Shown: in pieces, positions 1 to 9,773 of the stretch
Layout: each line of letters opens with the position of its first letter
Numbering within the stretch: the first letter of the stretch is position 1
Source of the DNA: Christensenellaceae bacterium Phil7
GTDB lineage: Bacteria; Bacillota; Clostridia; Christensenellales; CAG-138
Assembly (NCBI GenBank): GCA_001940845.1
Contig: MSGV01000022.1
Coordinates: 1-64,000, forward strand
DNA length: 64,000 nt
Direction: 5' to 3'
The notes under the pieces: model-generated
Told to the model about the DNA's origin: nothing
Seen by the model: only the letters and a program-made list of their open reading frames with translations
Database searches by the model: none
Made by a program: the position numbers and the translations under genes

Positions 1-417
1 AATCTGCGGGAAGCGGTTGTCCAGCCGAAGGGATATGATTCCTATGTGGAGTTTGAGGTTATCGGCGAGGGCTCAATGCGGTTGATGTGTTACTATGAGG
101 ATGATCCCGCTGATAGGCATTTCGTTATCGGACCGGATTCGTGGTGCGAGGATAATCTGCTCGGGTTCTATTCGGGCGGCGATTGCCTGAGCACCGAGAT
201 AAGATTCGAATATTATGGCATGGATAAGGTCTATATCTGCTTCGCCGGGGATGTAAATGGCGATGATGCGATCAATATGGCGGATGCCGTGCTCATATCC
301 AGAGCTGCAATGAGCATAATTGATGTAGAAAGCGTACAGCCATATGATACGAATGCCAATGGAACCATAGATGTTGCCGATGCCGTTATCGCGGCAAGGA
401 TTGGTCTAGGGGCATAA
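1..417 (+). CDS. Dockerin-containing protein, C-terminal part (5' truncated by window)
   Basis: The frame is open from base 1 to the stop at 415-417, so the true start lies upstream. The last ~55 residues form a type I dockerin: two calcium-loop repeats, DVNGDDAINMADAV and DTNANGTIDVADAV, each followed by a short helix. Dockerins bind cohesin modules on scaffoldins or cell-surface proteins, so this is most likely a secreted enzyme or adhesin whose main domain is outside the window. The ~80 residues before the dockerin are rich in aromatic and acidic residues and not recognised. A terminator follows directly. A second dockerin protein lies at 60043-60792. Confidence 0.85.
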   Translation, partial: NLREAVVQPKGYDSYVEFEVIGEGSMRLMCYYEDDPADRHFVIGPDSWCEDNLLGFYSGGDCLSTEIRFEYYGMDKVYICFAGDVNGDDAINMADAVLISRAAMSIIDVESVQPYDTNANGTIDVADAVIAARIGLGA

Positions 418-444
418 TGCTGCCGAACAACCGAATAGGATAAG

Positions 445-480
445 ACCCGGGTGTGCGTAATGCCGCCCGGGTTTTGATTT
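445..480 (+). terminator. Rho-independent terminator after the dockerin gene
   Basis: Stem ACCCGGG (445-451) pairs with CCCGGGT (466-472) across a 14-nt loop, followed by a T-rich tail. It separates the plus-strand dockerin gene from the convergent minus-strand hemZ. Confidence 0.75.
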
Positions 481-487
481 TGTGCTC

Positions 488-1966
488 TCAGCTATCAAAG
501 AGCCGCCTTCTTGCGGCATCGGTGCTTCCGAGCTTTCCTATATAGGTATCGATATCCTTTGGGTTGGGGATGCGCTCAATGCGGTGTTCGCCGGGAAAGA
601 CACGCTTCGTCATCGCTCCCGCGCCATGGGCAATGATGCTGAGGGCATCCTCCATCATGTCAATATTATAAATGCATATGCTGCCGGGCAGGGAATAGCC
701 GACATTTTCCATATTACCCGCCATGTACTTCTGGCGATACATATAGTAGGGTATCATTCCAAGCGACTCGGCTCCATTTGCCCCTATGGCTGTCATCGCT
801 TCCACCTCGCCAGTATCGGGAAGGACTATTTCGTCAAGATGCTCATGCAGCCTTGACGATCGCTTGATGGCAAGCGTATGCACTGTCAGGCAGTCGGGAG
901 CAAGCTTGAGCAGCTCTTCAATGGAATGCTGCATCGCGGATGAATCCTCTCCGGGCAGACCGGCTATAAGATCCATATTTATGCAGTTGAATCCAAGCTC
1001 CCTTGCCATATGATAGCAGCGAACTATATCTTCTGCGCAATGATCGCGGCCGACGCTGCGCAGAGTTTCATCGCACATGGTTTGGGGGTTGATAGAAATG
1101 CGTGTTGCGCCGCAGCTTCGGATTATTTGAAGCTTTTCCGCTGTTATCGTATCGGGGCGCCCAGCCTCAACGGTGAATTCCGTTCCGGGGGCTATGGCAT
1201 ATTCAGCGAGGGTATGTTTTATAAGATGTTCCAGTTCATTCGCGGTCAGTACGGTGGGAGTGCCGCCGCCCAGATACAGTGCACGAACGTGCAGCCCATG
1301 CTCCCAGGCCATCGCTGCGCCAAGCGAAATATCCATTTCCAAGGCGGCAAGATAGCTTGCCATATCGGTTTTTTTTGTGCGTAATTGTGATGCAAAGGAG
1401 CAGTAGAGGCAGCGAGTGCGGCAGAAAGGAATACCGATATATACATCCACATCATTTGACCGAATCGATGCCAGAATGGGCTCCTGAACGGCAACAATCC
1501 TGGAGGCGAGCTCCAGCTTTTCATTGCTCACATCGAATTCATTCAGCATGAGCTTCCGCGCCGCTGCTTCTCCATCGGTGGATATCAGCTCGCGAAGCAG
1601 GCGGGTCGGGCGTATTCCGGTCAGTGATCCCCAGGGTATGCGTGCATTGGGCATTGCAAGCGCAAGACAGCGAAATACAGCTACCTTCAGACATCGCTTT
1701 GCATACCGTTTTTCTATTAGAGAAGTTTCATTTCTATATTGTGTGGTGTGGGAATAGCAATATTCTTCAGAGGCGCAGCAATATCGCGATTCTGCATAAA
1801 AATTTTCCGAATCGTTTGTCAGCTTTGCACAAATGGAATCGGGAGCAAGCTCCGGTTTATGTTCCGAATCGATCTCATATAATTCCAACTCTGCGCTCGG
1901 CAGATATAGCCTTATTTCTTCCGAAATATCATTGAAAAAATCGATTCTATTGGTATAAAGCCGCAT
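488..1966 (-). CDS. hemZ: HemZ-type coproporphyrinogen dehydrogenase, radical SAM
   Basis: Radical SAM protein of the HemZ/HemN class. HemN-like enzymes oxidatively decarboxylate coproporphyrinogen III without oxygen; the HemZ branch in clostridia is annotated this way but its substrate is less certain. The [4Fe-4S]/SAM motif CRTRCLYC lies near residues 182-189, preceded by VYIGIPF and followed by the YLGGGTPT glycine motif. The ATG at 1966 overlaps the stop of the upstream MBL gene by one base (TGATG), which implies translational coupling; a TTG one codon upstream is less likely. The ~180-residue N-terminal extension is usual for HemZ. Last gene of the recJ-apt-rel-dtd-MBL-hemZ run. No other haem genes are in the window, so haem synthesis is not proven. 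Confidence 0.88.
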   Translation of the reverse strand: MRLYTNRIDFFNDISEEIRLYLPSAELELYEIDSEHKPELAPDSICAKLTNDSENFYAESRYCCASEEYCYSHTTQYRNETSLIEKRYAKRCLKVAVFRCLALAMPNARIPWGSLTGIRPTRLLRELISTDGEAAARKLMLNEFDVSNEKLELASRIVAVQEPILASIRSNDVDVYIGIPFCRTRCLYCSFASQLRTKKTDMASYLAALEMDISLGAAMAWEHGLHVRALYLGGGTPTVLTANELEHLIKHTLAEYAIAPGTEFTVEAGRPDTITAEKLQIIRSCGATRISINPQTMCDETLRSVGRDHCAEDIVRCYHMARELGFNCINMDLIAGLPGEDSSAMQHSIEELLKLAPDCLTVHTLAIKRSSRLHEHLDEIVLPDTGEVEAMTAIGANGAESLGMIPYYMYRQKYMAGNMENVGYSLPGSICIYNIDMMEDALSIIAHGAGAMTKRVFPGEHRIERIPNPKDIDTYIGKLGSTDAARRRLFDS

Positions 1967-2607
1967 CAATATGCCCTGCCTCCGCGTCTGATAAATGGAT
2001 TATGCTCGCGTTCAAAATTGAGCGTGGTCTCACGCTCGTGTCCGGGAAGAACCCTATAATCTCCATCAAGCGACAGTAGCTTATGCGTGATGGAGGAATA
2101 AAGTTCATCCATATTACCTCCGGGCAGATCTGTCCGGCCGACGCTGAGCCGGAAAAGCGTATCGCCGGAAAATATCACTCTCTCATCTTCGAAAACAAAA
2201 CAGCAGCTTCCTCGGGAATGACCGGGAGTATGAAGTGCGCGGAAATTAAAGCCTGCCGCTGAAATTTGCTGCTCATCTTCCAGCAGAATATCAACATCGC
2301 ACCGTTTTACCATGACTCCGCCCATATATGCGAGAGTATCCTCACCACCATTCAATGATGGTGCATCGATACGATGGATGAGTACCTTGGCATTTTCATG
2401 AGCTTTAAGCTCAGCAACGCCCATAACATGATCGAAATGACCATGCGTAATTAAAATATGGCTGCAATGCAATCCATTTTCATTCAATGCATCCAATGCC
2501 TTGCGTGAATTGGCAGGGTCGATAACGATTGCGTCCGATGCTCCATCATTATAGAGGATATAGGTATTGGTCGCAAGCGGACCGCAGGGAATGCAGATAA
2601 TATTCAT
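1966..2607 (-). CDS. MBL-fold metallo-hydrolase (glyoxalase II-like)
   Basis: A compact 213-residue metallo-beta-lactamase-fold hydrolase. The metal motif HxHxDH is seen as THGHFDH near residue 56, followed by HTPGHSRGS, SGDTLF and the final PGHE, which together supply the ligands of a dinuclear site. Members act on thioesters such as S-lactoylglutathione or related small molecules; the physiological substrate here is unknown. GAGG sits six bases before the ATG. It lies between dtd and hemZ, the order seen in many clostridia, and its stop overlaps the hemZ start by one base. Confidence 0.85.
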   Translation of the reverse strand: MNIICIPCGPLATNTYILYNDGASDAIVIDPANSRKALDALNENGLHCSHILITHGHFDHVMGVAELKAHENAKVLIHRIDAPSLNGGEDTLAYMGGVMVKRCDVDILLEDEQQISAAGFNFRALHTPGHSRGSCCFVFEDERVIFSGDTLFRLSVGRTDLPGGNMDELYSSITHKLLSLDGDYRVLPGHERETTLNFEREHNPFIRRGGRAY

Positions 2608-2633
2608 GAGTTACCTCGCCTTTGAAATTAAAA

Positions 2634-3080
2634 TCAATATAATTTTTTGCTGTCCAGGAGTATCGTAACGGGGCCATCGTTGGTGAGCTCAACCTGCATA
2701 TCCGCTCCGAATACCCCGGTTTCTGTGTGAATGATTTTTTTGAACTCCAAAATGGTCCTTTCATAGAGCGGAATGGCAATATCAGGTATGGCAGCTCCGA
2801 TAAAGCTTGGTCTGTTGCCCTTCCTTGCATCACCGAGGAGTGTAAATTGCGAAACCAGCAGTATGCTGCCTCCAATATCAAGGATGGAAAGGTTCATCTT
2901 GCCGTTTTCATCTTCAAATATACGAAGATTGCTGCATTTTTTGACGATATAGCTGCAATCGGAGGAATCATCATCCGGCTCGATTCCGAGAAGAATAAGA
3001 AGCCCTTGATCGATGCTGCCCATACATACGCCGTCTATTTTTACATTTGCACGGCTGACGCGCTGAACGACCGCTTTCAT
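2634..3080 (-). CDS. dtd: D-aminoacyl-tRNA deacylase
   Basis: DTD hydrolyses D-aminoacyl-tRNA (and Gly-tRNA-Ala), protecting translation from wrong-handed residues. The protein has the family length (148 aa), starts MKAVVQRVSRANV, and carries both signature motifs: SQFTLLGDARKGNRPSF near residue 78 and the NxGPVT-type motif as TNDGPVTILLDS at the C terminus. The start lies one base after the rel stop, so it is very likely cotranslated in the rel operon. Confidence 0.95.
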   Translation of the reverse strand: MKAVVQRVSRANVKIDGVCMGSIDQGLLILLGIEPDDDSSDCSYIVKKCSNLRIFEDENGKMNLSILDIGGSILLVSQFTLLGDARKGNRPSFIGAAIPDIAIPLYERTILEFKKIIHTETGVFGADMQVELTNDGPVTILLDSKKLY

Positions 3081-3081
3081 A

Positions 3082-5265
3082 TCAATTCTCCCTCATTGCA
3101 CTTTCAACTCCGGGAATCTTTCTAATGCCATCGATAACGGTATCAAGCTGTTTGAGATCATTGACCTCGAAGCCAAGTGTGAAGATCACCTTGGCTCGTT
3201 CATCGGCTGCCTGAGTATTTAAATGACGTAGGCTTATTTTAAGCTCAATGAGCTTGCGGCTGATATCGAGCAGCAATTCATCCCTATCCTGAGCAAAGAT
3301 TTTTAAAGTAACGGGGAATTTGTTATTGGCATCGCTGACCCATGCGACCTCCACGATGCGATCAATATCCCTCAGCAGCGCACGTGCATTCGTGCAGCTT
3401 CGTTTATGGATGGAAACGCCGCGCCCGCGGGTCACATATCCGATGATGGGATCCCCTGGAACCGGCATACAGCAGCGGCAGAAGTGAAATTGAGGTTCGG
3501 CATCGAGCCCGATTATGCGAATCGGTCTTCCGGCAGGATCGGTCGATGCAAGTTCGCCGCCCTCCGCATGGGCAGATATATCATTCTGCTGCTCTGTAAG
3601 GGCTTGCTGCTTCTTGGCCTTGCTGTATTCCTGCAATATGGGGTGAAGCATTGCGCTTGTTCCGAGCCCCCCATAGCCTATAGCGGCATAAGCATCATCC
3701 AGTGAAGTGAAATTTAGCTTTTTAATGGCAGCTGCACTGAATTCAGGCTTTGTTATATCAGAAAGCTTATAGCCCTGCCTCCGAGCAGCTTCCGCAAGCA
3801 TTTCCTTGCCGCGCTCTATATTTTCTTCAACATTGGCCTTCTTAAACCATTGCTTGATCTTGGATTTTGCCTGTGAAGTCTTTACAAAGCTCAGCCAGTT
3901 TCGGTTTGGTTCGCTTGCAGGGCTTGTGACGATCGTGACCACATCATTTGTCTTGAGCTTGTAATCGAGCCTGACCATGATGTTGCCGACGAGCGCATGG
4001 TGGATATGATTACCTACATTTGTATGTATACGATAAGCGAAATCTACAGGGGTAGAGCCGACGGGCAGATCTATGATATCGCCATTTGGGGTTAGAGTAA
4101 AGACATAATCCGAGAAGAAATCGCGCTGCACATTTTTAACATATTCCTTCGAGGAGCTTGCTTCGTCATCATAAGCGACGAGCTCACGGAGCCAAGCAAG
4201 ATTCTCTGTGAGATCACTGGTTTTTGTTCGCCCCTCCTTATACATCCAGTGAGCGGCTATACCGTATTCGGCGGTGCGATGCATTTCGAATGTGCGAATC
4301 TGTATCTCAAATGGCATTCCCTGTTCGCTGAATAGGGTTGTATGCAGTGAACGGTACATATTTGTCTTTGGCATCGCAATATAGTCCTTGAATCTTCCGG
4401 GCATAGGCCTCCATAGCTGGTGGATCATGCCAAGAACGGTATAGCAATCCTGAACCGTACCGACGATTATGCGCAATGCCACCAGATCATAGATCTCATT
4501 AAGGGTACAATGCTTGTTTGCAAGTTTTCTGTAAATGCTGTATATATGCTTGCGCCTGCCGCTTATTTCGAATTTGATATCGGAGCGATTAAGCTCATCT
4601 TCGATTCGTTGCTGGGCAGTCTTGAGCAGGGTCAGCCGCTCCTCTTGTTTGGGCGCAATAAGCGCTTGCAGCCGCTTGTATTCTTCCGGCATGATGTAAC
4701 TAAAGGATGTATCCTCCAGTTCACATTTAATTGCACCCATACCAAATCTATCTGCAAGAGGTGCATAGACCTCAAGCGTTTCCTTTGCCTTGCGAACACG
4801 CTTTTCACGGCTGCAATATTCGAGTGTGCGTATATTATGAAGCCTATCCGCAAGTTTGATGATGACCACGCGCACATCTCGAGCTATTGAGAGGAACATG
4901 CGGCGAAGGTTCTCTGCCTGACGATCCTCCTTATTTATCATGTGCGAAAGATTGGATTTGGTGAGCTTTGTGACTGCATTGACCATGCCGGCTATATCCT
5001 CACCAAATAGCGAAGATATCATCTCAACGGTGATATCCTTGCCATCCTCCACTGTATCATGAAGCAGTCCGGCGATTACCGTATCCGCATCCATTTCCAG
5101 ATCTATGAGTATAATGGCAACGGCTTCCGGATGGATGTAGTAAGGCTCTCCGGATTCACGTTTTTGGTCGGCATGAACCTCCTTGGCAAAGTCAATTGCT
5201 TTTGAGATCAGCTCAACCTTTTCGGAATCATATTTTGTTTTACAGATTTCAAGCAGATTATCCAT
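3082..5265 (-). CDS. rel: Bifunctional (p)ppGpp synthetase/hydrolase, RelA/SpoT family
   Basis: Makes and degrades the stringent-response alarmone (p)ppGpp. Domain order over 727 residues: HD hydrolase (H69-D70 in LLHDTVED), synthetase with RFKD near residue 290, TGS (~390-455), a Cys-rich zinc-finger/RIS region (CRCCMPVPGD) and a C-terminal ACT domain. RFKD rather than an acidic motif is typical of bifunctional Rel enzymes, and the intact HD supports hydrolysis. The sequence upstream of the ATG has a poor Shine-Dalgarno, unlike its neighbours. Flanked by apt upstream and dtd downstream in the standard clostridial order. Confidence 0.95.
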   Translation of the reverse strand: MDNLLEICKTKYDSEKVELISKAIDFAKEVHADQKRESGEPYYIHPEAVAIILIDLEMDADTVIAGLLHDTVEDGKDITVEMISSLFGEDIAGMVNAVTKLTKSNLSHMINKEDRQAENLRRMFLSIARDVRVVIIKLADRLHNIRTLEYCSREKRVRKAKETLEVYAPLADRFGMGAIKCELEDTSFSYIMPEEYKRLQALIAPKQEERLTLLKTAQQRIEDELNRSDIKFEISGRRKHIYSIYRKLANKHCTLNEIYDLVALRIIVGTVQDCYTVLGMIHQLWRPMPGRFKDYIAMPKTNMYRSLHTTLFSEQGMPFEIQIRTFEMHRTAEYGIAAHWMYKEGRTKTSDLTENLAWLRELVAYDDEASSSKEYVKNVQRDFFSDYVFTLTPNGDIIDLPVGSTPVDFAYRIHTNVGNHIHHALVGNIMVRLDYKLKTNDVVTIVTSPASEPNRNWLSFVKTSQAKSKIKQWFKKANVEENIERGKEMLAEAARRQGYKLSDITKPEFSAAAIKKLNFTSLDDAYAAIGYGGLGTSAMLHPILQEYSKAKKQQALTEQQNDISAHAEGGELASTDPAGRPIRIIGLDAEPQFHFCRCCMPVPGDPIIGYVTRGRGVSIHKRSCTNARALLRDIDRIVEVAWVSDANNKFPVTLKIFAQDRDELLLDISRKLIELKISLRHLNTQAADERAKVIFTLGFEVNDLKQLDTVIDGIRKIPGVESAMREN

Positions 5266-5333
5266 TTTTGTTTTGCTAGGGTTCTCAAAGGATAGAGGTA
5301 TTCAAGCTTTTGGGGCAGTGTATTAATTGAAAA

Positions 5334-5873
5334 TCAGTACTTCATAACCGATAGAACCTCGGCAGTACCAAGCATCGATTTGCCATTAAGCTCTTCCAGC
5401 TCAATAGCAAATGCTGCGGCAACAACCTCGGCCCCCATATCTTGAACGAGTTTAACAACGGCAGCAGCAGTGCCGCCTGTGGCAAGCAGATCATCAACGA
5501 TTGCAACGCGCATACCGGGTCGTATCGCATCCTTATGTATTTCAAGGCAATCTGAGCCATATTCGAGACCGTAATCGACTGATATGACATCGCATGGCAG
5601 CTTACCTGGCTTCCTTGCGAGGACAAACCCGGCACCTATTGCATAAGCAACCGCAGATCCAATTACAAATCCGCGTGCTTCCGGCCCTATCACGATATCG
5701 ATATTCAGCGGGCGGAGCTTATCGGCGATAGCATCTATCAGTGCGCAGTATGCATCCTTATCCTTTAAAAGAGTTGTAATATCACGGAACAAAATGCCCT
5801 TTTGCGGATAATCGGGAATGCTGCGGATCGTGGCCTTGAGTGCATCCTCATTCATAATATTTGCATTTTTCAT
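5334..5873 (-). CDS. apt: Adenine phosphoribosyltransferase
   Basis: Salvages adenine to AMP using PRPP. Family length (179 aa). N-terminal IPDYPQKGILFRDIT is the APT signature, GPEARGF is the adenine-side loop, and VAIVDDLLATGGT (~residues 123-135) is the PRPP-binding motif. AAAGGA is nine bases before the ATG. It sits between recJ and rel; linking a nucleotide salvage gene to rel is common in Firmicutes. Confidence 0.95.
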   Translation of the reverse strand: MKNANIMNEDALKATIRSIPDYPQKGILFRDITTLLKDKDAYCALIDAIADKLRPLNIDIVIGPEARGFVIGSAVAYAIGAGFVLARKPGKLPCDVISVDYGLEYGSDCLEIHKDAIRPGMRVAIVDDLLATGGTAAAVVKLVQDMGAEVVAAAFAIELEELNGKSMLGTAEVLSVMKY

Positions 5874-5943
5874 AGATCCAAATCCTTTCTATAGATAGAG
5901 CTTATAAATTTTGCAGCAGCAGGAAACCTATTCGTTTCAAAGA

Positions 5944-8355
5944 CTATTTTCCCTGAAGTTTCAAAATTTCGGAATACAGAGGACTGTCGCAAAGGCAGCG
6001 GCTGCATGCATTGGGAACCATGTTGACTGCACAGTGCTCGTCCATTCGGATGAAATGAAGCTCAAAAAAGACTTCAATGGCAAATTCGACCCAGAAGTTT
6101 GGCGCTGAAAGCTCCTGAGCGCATTTTGTGACGAGTTCGCCATATGAATGCGGACGTTGAGTGAGCTTGCTTTGAACAAGTTTAAAGCATATCCCGAGAG
6201 AATCACGGCTGCATTCAAACTTTGCAGCAACGGGAGTGAAATCGCTGCGAAGATGTTTGTTCGTATAAAGCTTGGCATTTGGAAGCATGTCGGAAACAGC
6301 AGCGTAAACGCCCGCTTGTGGAGGAGCATCGTAAAAGATAATTCTATCGTATCCACCTTTGGGCAGCATGTAAATCATTGGAGCGAGCAATATCGTGTTT
6401 GCACAGGTCGGTAAAGCCGGGATTCGAGTATAGCATACATCGATATTCAGCGTACAATTATCAGAAACTTCGGCGAGTATCCGTTCTGCATGAGCTGGAG
6501 AAAAGACGAGAATCAGCAGACCGGAAAGACTCTGAGTACTCAATTTTTCAAGATCGATATCAATATCTCCTATCAATGCTGGCTGTCTATCGCGATCGTA
6601 GCAATGATTTTCGACAAACGATGAACAGAAGCGAGGCATTCCAGAGGCGATATATGCGTGTTTATCGGCAGGGAGTTCCGTATTCACGGCGAGAAGTCTA
6701 AGCTGCAGGCATGGCATGGAACCGCGATGATTGATATCTATTGTAAACAGAATATCCACTGTTGCTGCACTGAGCAGCTTATCGAAATGCTTGCCGGAGC
6801 CGAACCATACCGCCTCCAAGGGTCGTGATGCGGAGGTCTTCGCATTCATGCGGATGTGCTGCCCGTCAGAGCCAAATCGGCGGATATGTGAGAGCACTAC
6901 GCCACGGCAGCGGAATATCGGGGATGGATTGCCCTCTCCAAATGGTGCAAGCATTTCGATCTCTCTGACAAGTTCGGAGGAAATATTTGCAAGATCAATA
7001 TCAAATTCATACTTTCGTTTTGGAATAAAAACAGAATTAGGATATTCTTCCTTTAAAAGCCGCTGTAAAGAATTTGTGAATTCATCAAAGCGGTCGCTCT
7101 TCATAGTTATGCCGGCCGCCTTTGCATGGCCGCCAAAGCGCTCAAAGCAGCCGGATACTGATGAGAGCACAGAGTGAATATTGATTCCGTCTATTGAACG
7201 GGCTGAGCCCTTTAAAATTCCATTGGATTCAGAAAAAAGTATGGTCGGACGATGGAACATTTCCGAAATTCGTGAAGCAGCAATGCCTATTACGCCTGGA
7301 TTCCAGTTAGAGGATTTGAGGATAATTGCACGAGTGTCGGAAAGGTTCCGAGATGTAAGCTGTTCAGCAGCGGCGGATAATATGCTTGCCTCCTCTTGCT
7401 GCCTGAGCTCATTGAGTCTGTTGAGTTCTGATATAATCCTGTCAATGCGCGGCAGATCATTTGATAAAAACAATTCGACGGCAAGTGATGCATCGCTCAT
7501 TCTTCCAGATGCATTGAGCCTAGGGGCAATGGCAAAGCCTAGATTGGATGCAGTATATGGCTTCCGAAGGCTTGAAACACTTTCGAGCATCCTTGTGAAA
7601 CCAAGAGTACAGTTTCCGGAATTTAGAGCATCAAGACTGAGCTTTACAATAATTCGATTTTCGTCAGTGAGCGGCACAACGTCTGCTACAGTTGCAAGCC
7701 CCGCCAATGAAATGTATTGCATTGCCACGTCAAGCCCTGCCAGTGCATGAAGGAGCTTAAACGCTATGCCCGCTCCGCACAGAGTGCGGTTGGGGTATGT
7801 GCTAGATGAAAGGGTATGACAAACGACTGCCTCGCAAGTGGGCAGCGTATCGCCTGGAATATGATGATCGGTAACGATGACGTCCATTCCAAGTGTATAA
7901 CAGCGTTCTATCTCGGCAGCAGCAGAAATGCCGTTATCCACCGTAATGATGAGCTGCACTCCCTGAGCACTCAGCTTAGAGATGGCCAGCGCATTCATGC
8001 CATACCCTTCTTCCTTACGGGACGGAATATGATATACGCAATCCGAGCCTATAGAATGTAAATAATTGAAAAGCATGGCTGTGGCACAGATTCCATCAAC
8101 ATCATAATCGCCAAATATACATATCTTTTCATGTTTTTTGATGGCAAGCCGTATTCTTTCTACGGCCTGCTCCATATCCGGGAGCAAATATGGGTTATGA
8201 AGATTTATAGCGGAGGGATTGAGAAAGCGCAGAATTTCACTCTGCGTCGTGATCCCCCTTGCATGCAGCGCGCGAAGTATAAGCGGCGGCAGCCCAAGGG
8301 AGTCTTCCGCAGGGGTTTCCTCCAAATAGTATCTGCTTTTCTCAAAAATAATCAA
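5944..8355 (-). CDS. recJ: Single-stranded-DNA-specific exonuclease RecJ
   Basis: A 5'-3' ssDNA exonuclease used in recombination and repair. Seen: CIFGDYDVDGICAT (metal-binding DxD near residue 80), VTDHHIPGD (DHH motif, about residue 160), GRMSDASLAVELF, and the DHHA1 motif region GGHAKAAG; a long C-terminal region follows as in clostridial RecJ. I chose the TTG at 8353-8355 because GGAGG lies five bases upstream and the protein then begins at the family's usual position. An upstream in-frame TTG at 8415 has no RBS and would read through an 8-bp hairpin (8381-8403). Internal gene of the SCIFF-recJ-apt-rel run. Confidence 0.93.
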   Translation of the reverse strand: MIIFEKSRYYLEETPAEDSLGLPPLILRALHARGITTQSEILRFLNPSAINLHNPYLLPDMEQAVERIRLAIKKHEKICIFGDYDVDGICATAMLFNYLHSIGSDCVYHIPSRKEEGYGMNALAISKLSAQGVQLIITVDNGISAAAEIERCYTLGMDVIVTDHHIPGDTLPTCEAVVCHTLSSSTYPNRTLCGAGIAFKLLHALAGLDVAMQYISLAGLATVADVVPLTDENRIIVKLSLDALNSGNCTLGFTRMLESVSSLRKPYTASNLGFAIAPRLNASGRMSDASLAVELFLSNDLPRIDRIISELNRLNELRQQEEASILSAAAEQLTSRNLSDTRAIILKSSNWNPGVIGIAASRISEMFHRPTILFSESNGILKGSARSIDGINIHSVLSSVSGCFERFGGHAKAAGITMKSDRFDEFTNSLQRLLKEEYPNSVFIPKRKYEFDIDLANISSELVREIEMLAPFGEGNPSPIFRCRGVVLSHIRRFGSDGQHIRMNAKTSASRPLEAVWFGSGKHFDKLLSAATVDILFTIDINHRGSMPCLQLRLLAVNTELPADKHAYIASGMPRFCSSFVENHCYDRDRQPALIGDIDIDLEKLSTQSLSGLLILVFSPAHAERILAEVSDNCTLNIDVCYTRIPALPTCANTILLAPMIYMLPKGGYDRIIFYDAPPQAGVYAAVSDMLPNAKLYTNKHLRSDFTPVAAKFECSRDSLGICFKLVQSKLTQRPHSYGELVTKCAQELSAPNFWVEFAIEVFFELHFIRMDEHCAVNMVPNACSRCLCDSPLYSEILKLQGK

Positions 8356-8438
8356 ATAAACCTCCAAGTTTATATCTGCATGGGCATTCGATAAAAATGC
8401 CCAGTGCAGAGTCAAATTTTATTGGAAAGAGACCGATT

Positions 8439-9773
8439 TCAGGCGCCCCTTTTCCTGTCAAGCGCCATTCCGATGGCTATCTCCGTCCTCTTTTTGAGCA
8501 GCTTGCAGCTGATTTCGGGGGGCTCCATTATGCTGCCGTTCAGATTGTTGGCGTTTGCAGCACAGCCGCCGCTGCAATAGTATTTCGCCCAGCAGTGTGC
8601 ACATTTTTCTTTGGTGAATATGTTACAGCCGGCAAAGCTGCTGCGCAGTGTATCATCAAGCTCATCTTCAAAAACGTTACCGAGAAGGAAAGCCTTATTG
8701 CCAACGAATTGGTGGCAAGGAAAGATATCTCCATTTGGAGCGACTGCGACATACTCAACTCCGGCACCGCAGCCTAGACTGCGCTTGGCAAGACAGGGCG
8801 AGGCATCGAGATCAACATAAAAATGGAAGAAATTTATAGGATTTCCGGCATTTTTACGCTCGATGACGTAGTTCGCCAGCCTGTCATATTCGGCAATGGC
8901 TTTATCAACATTGGTATCGTTTATTGAGAGCGGATCGCTTGCGGGAAGCACAACGGGCTCAACGGATATCTGTTCGAATCCAAGCTCGGTTAAAGCTTTG
9001 ACATCTTCGGTAAAGTCCAGATTATTAGCTGTAAAAGTACCTCGTATATAGTGCTCTCCATCTCCACGGTCGTCGATAAGCTTCTGCATCTTAGGGACTA
9101 TTGTATCATAGGAGCCTTTGCCGTTGGCGGTGATGCGCAGTGCATCGTGAATATTACGTCTGCCGTCGAGACTGAGCACAAGATTGAACATTTCCCGATT
9201 AATAAAATCGCTGATCTCATCGTTCAAAGCCATGCCGTTGGTGGTCATGGTAAAATGTATCTCTTTATCATGAATGCGCTCAAGTTCTCTGCCGTAAGCA
9301 ACGATCTGCTTAACAACTTCAAAATTCATCAGCGGTTCGCCGCCAAAAAGATCGACTTCGAGGTGATGGCGCGCTCCGCAGTGAGAAATCAGAAAATCGA
9401 GCGCCGCCATTGCCGTTTCGATGGGCATGAGCATACGACCGCCGTGAAATTCTCCGGTTTCTGCGAAGCAGTAGCGGCAGCGCAGATTGCAGTCATGAGC
9501 GATGTTTAAACACATGCTCTTGATCGGAGAATCAGCTGCATTGCGGATTATCGGAGCAGGTGCGGGGGAATCGAATTGTCCAATATTGCGCAGCTCAGCT
9601 ATTTCTACGAGAACTTCATCGATTTCAGTGTCAGAATAGGGCAACGCATAAACATCGTTGCCCAGTTCGATCGCGCGGATTATATCAAAGGAGAGCTCGT
9701 CCAGAGAGTGAACAGCTCCGCTTTCCACGTCCAGCACGAGAAATTCATCTCGATAGATGAAGGCGTGTATCAT
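8439..9773 (-). CDS. scfB: SCIFF peptide radical SAM maturase
   Basis: Radical SAM/SPASM enzyme that installs thioether cross-links in the Cys-rich SCIFF peptide encoded just upstream. The radical SAM motif CNLRCRYC lies near residue 94; FGGEPLMNF follows, and the C terminus has the SPASM cysteines (C-x-G-C..., FPCHQFVGN, CAHCWAKYYCSGGC). The N-terminal ~80 residues form the peptide-recognition (RRE-like) domain. ATG overlaps the peptide gene's stop by one base (TAATG), so the two are coupled. The pair is nearly universal in Clostridia; the biological role of the product is not settled. Confidence 0.93.
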   Translation of the reverse strand: MIHAFIYRDEFLVLDVESGAVHSLDELSFDIIRAIELGNDVYALPYSDTEIDEVLVEIAELRNIGQFDSPAPAPIIRNAADSPIKSMCLNIAHDCNLRCRYCFAETGEFHGGRMLMPIETAMAALDFLISHCGARHHLEVDLFGGEPLMNFEVVKQIVAYGRELERIHDKEIHFTMTTNGMALNDEISDFINREMFNLVLSLDGRRNIHDALRITANGKGSYDTIVPKMQKLIDDRGDGEHYIRGTFTANNLDFTEDVKALTELGFEQISVEPVVLPASDPLSINDTNVDKAIAEYDRLANYVIERKNAGNPINFFHFYVDLDASPCLAKRSLGCGAGVEYVAVAPNGDIFPCHQFVGNKAFLLGNVFEDELDDTLRSSFAGCNIFTKEKCAHCWAKYYCSGGCAANANNLNGSIMEPPEISCKLLKKRTEIAIGMALDRKRGA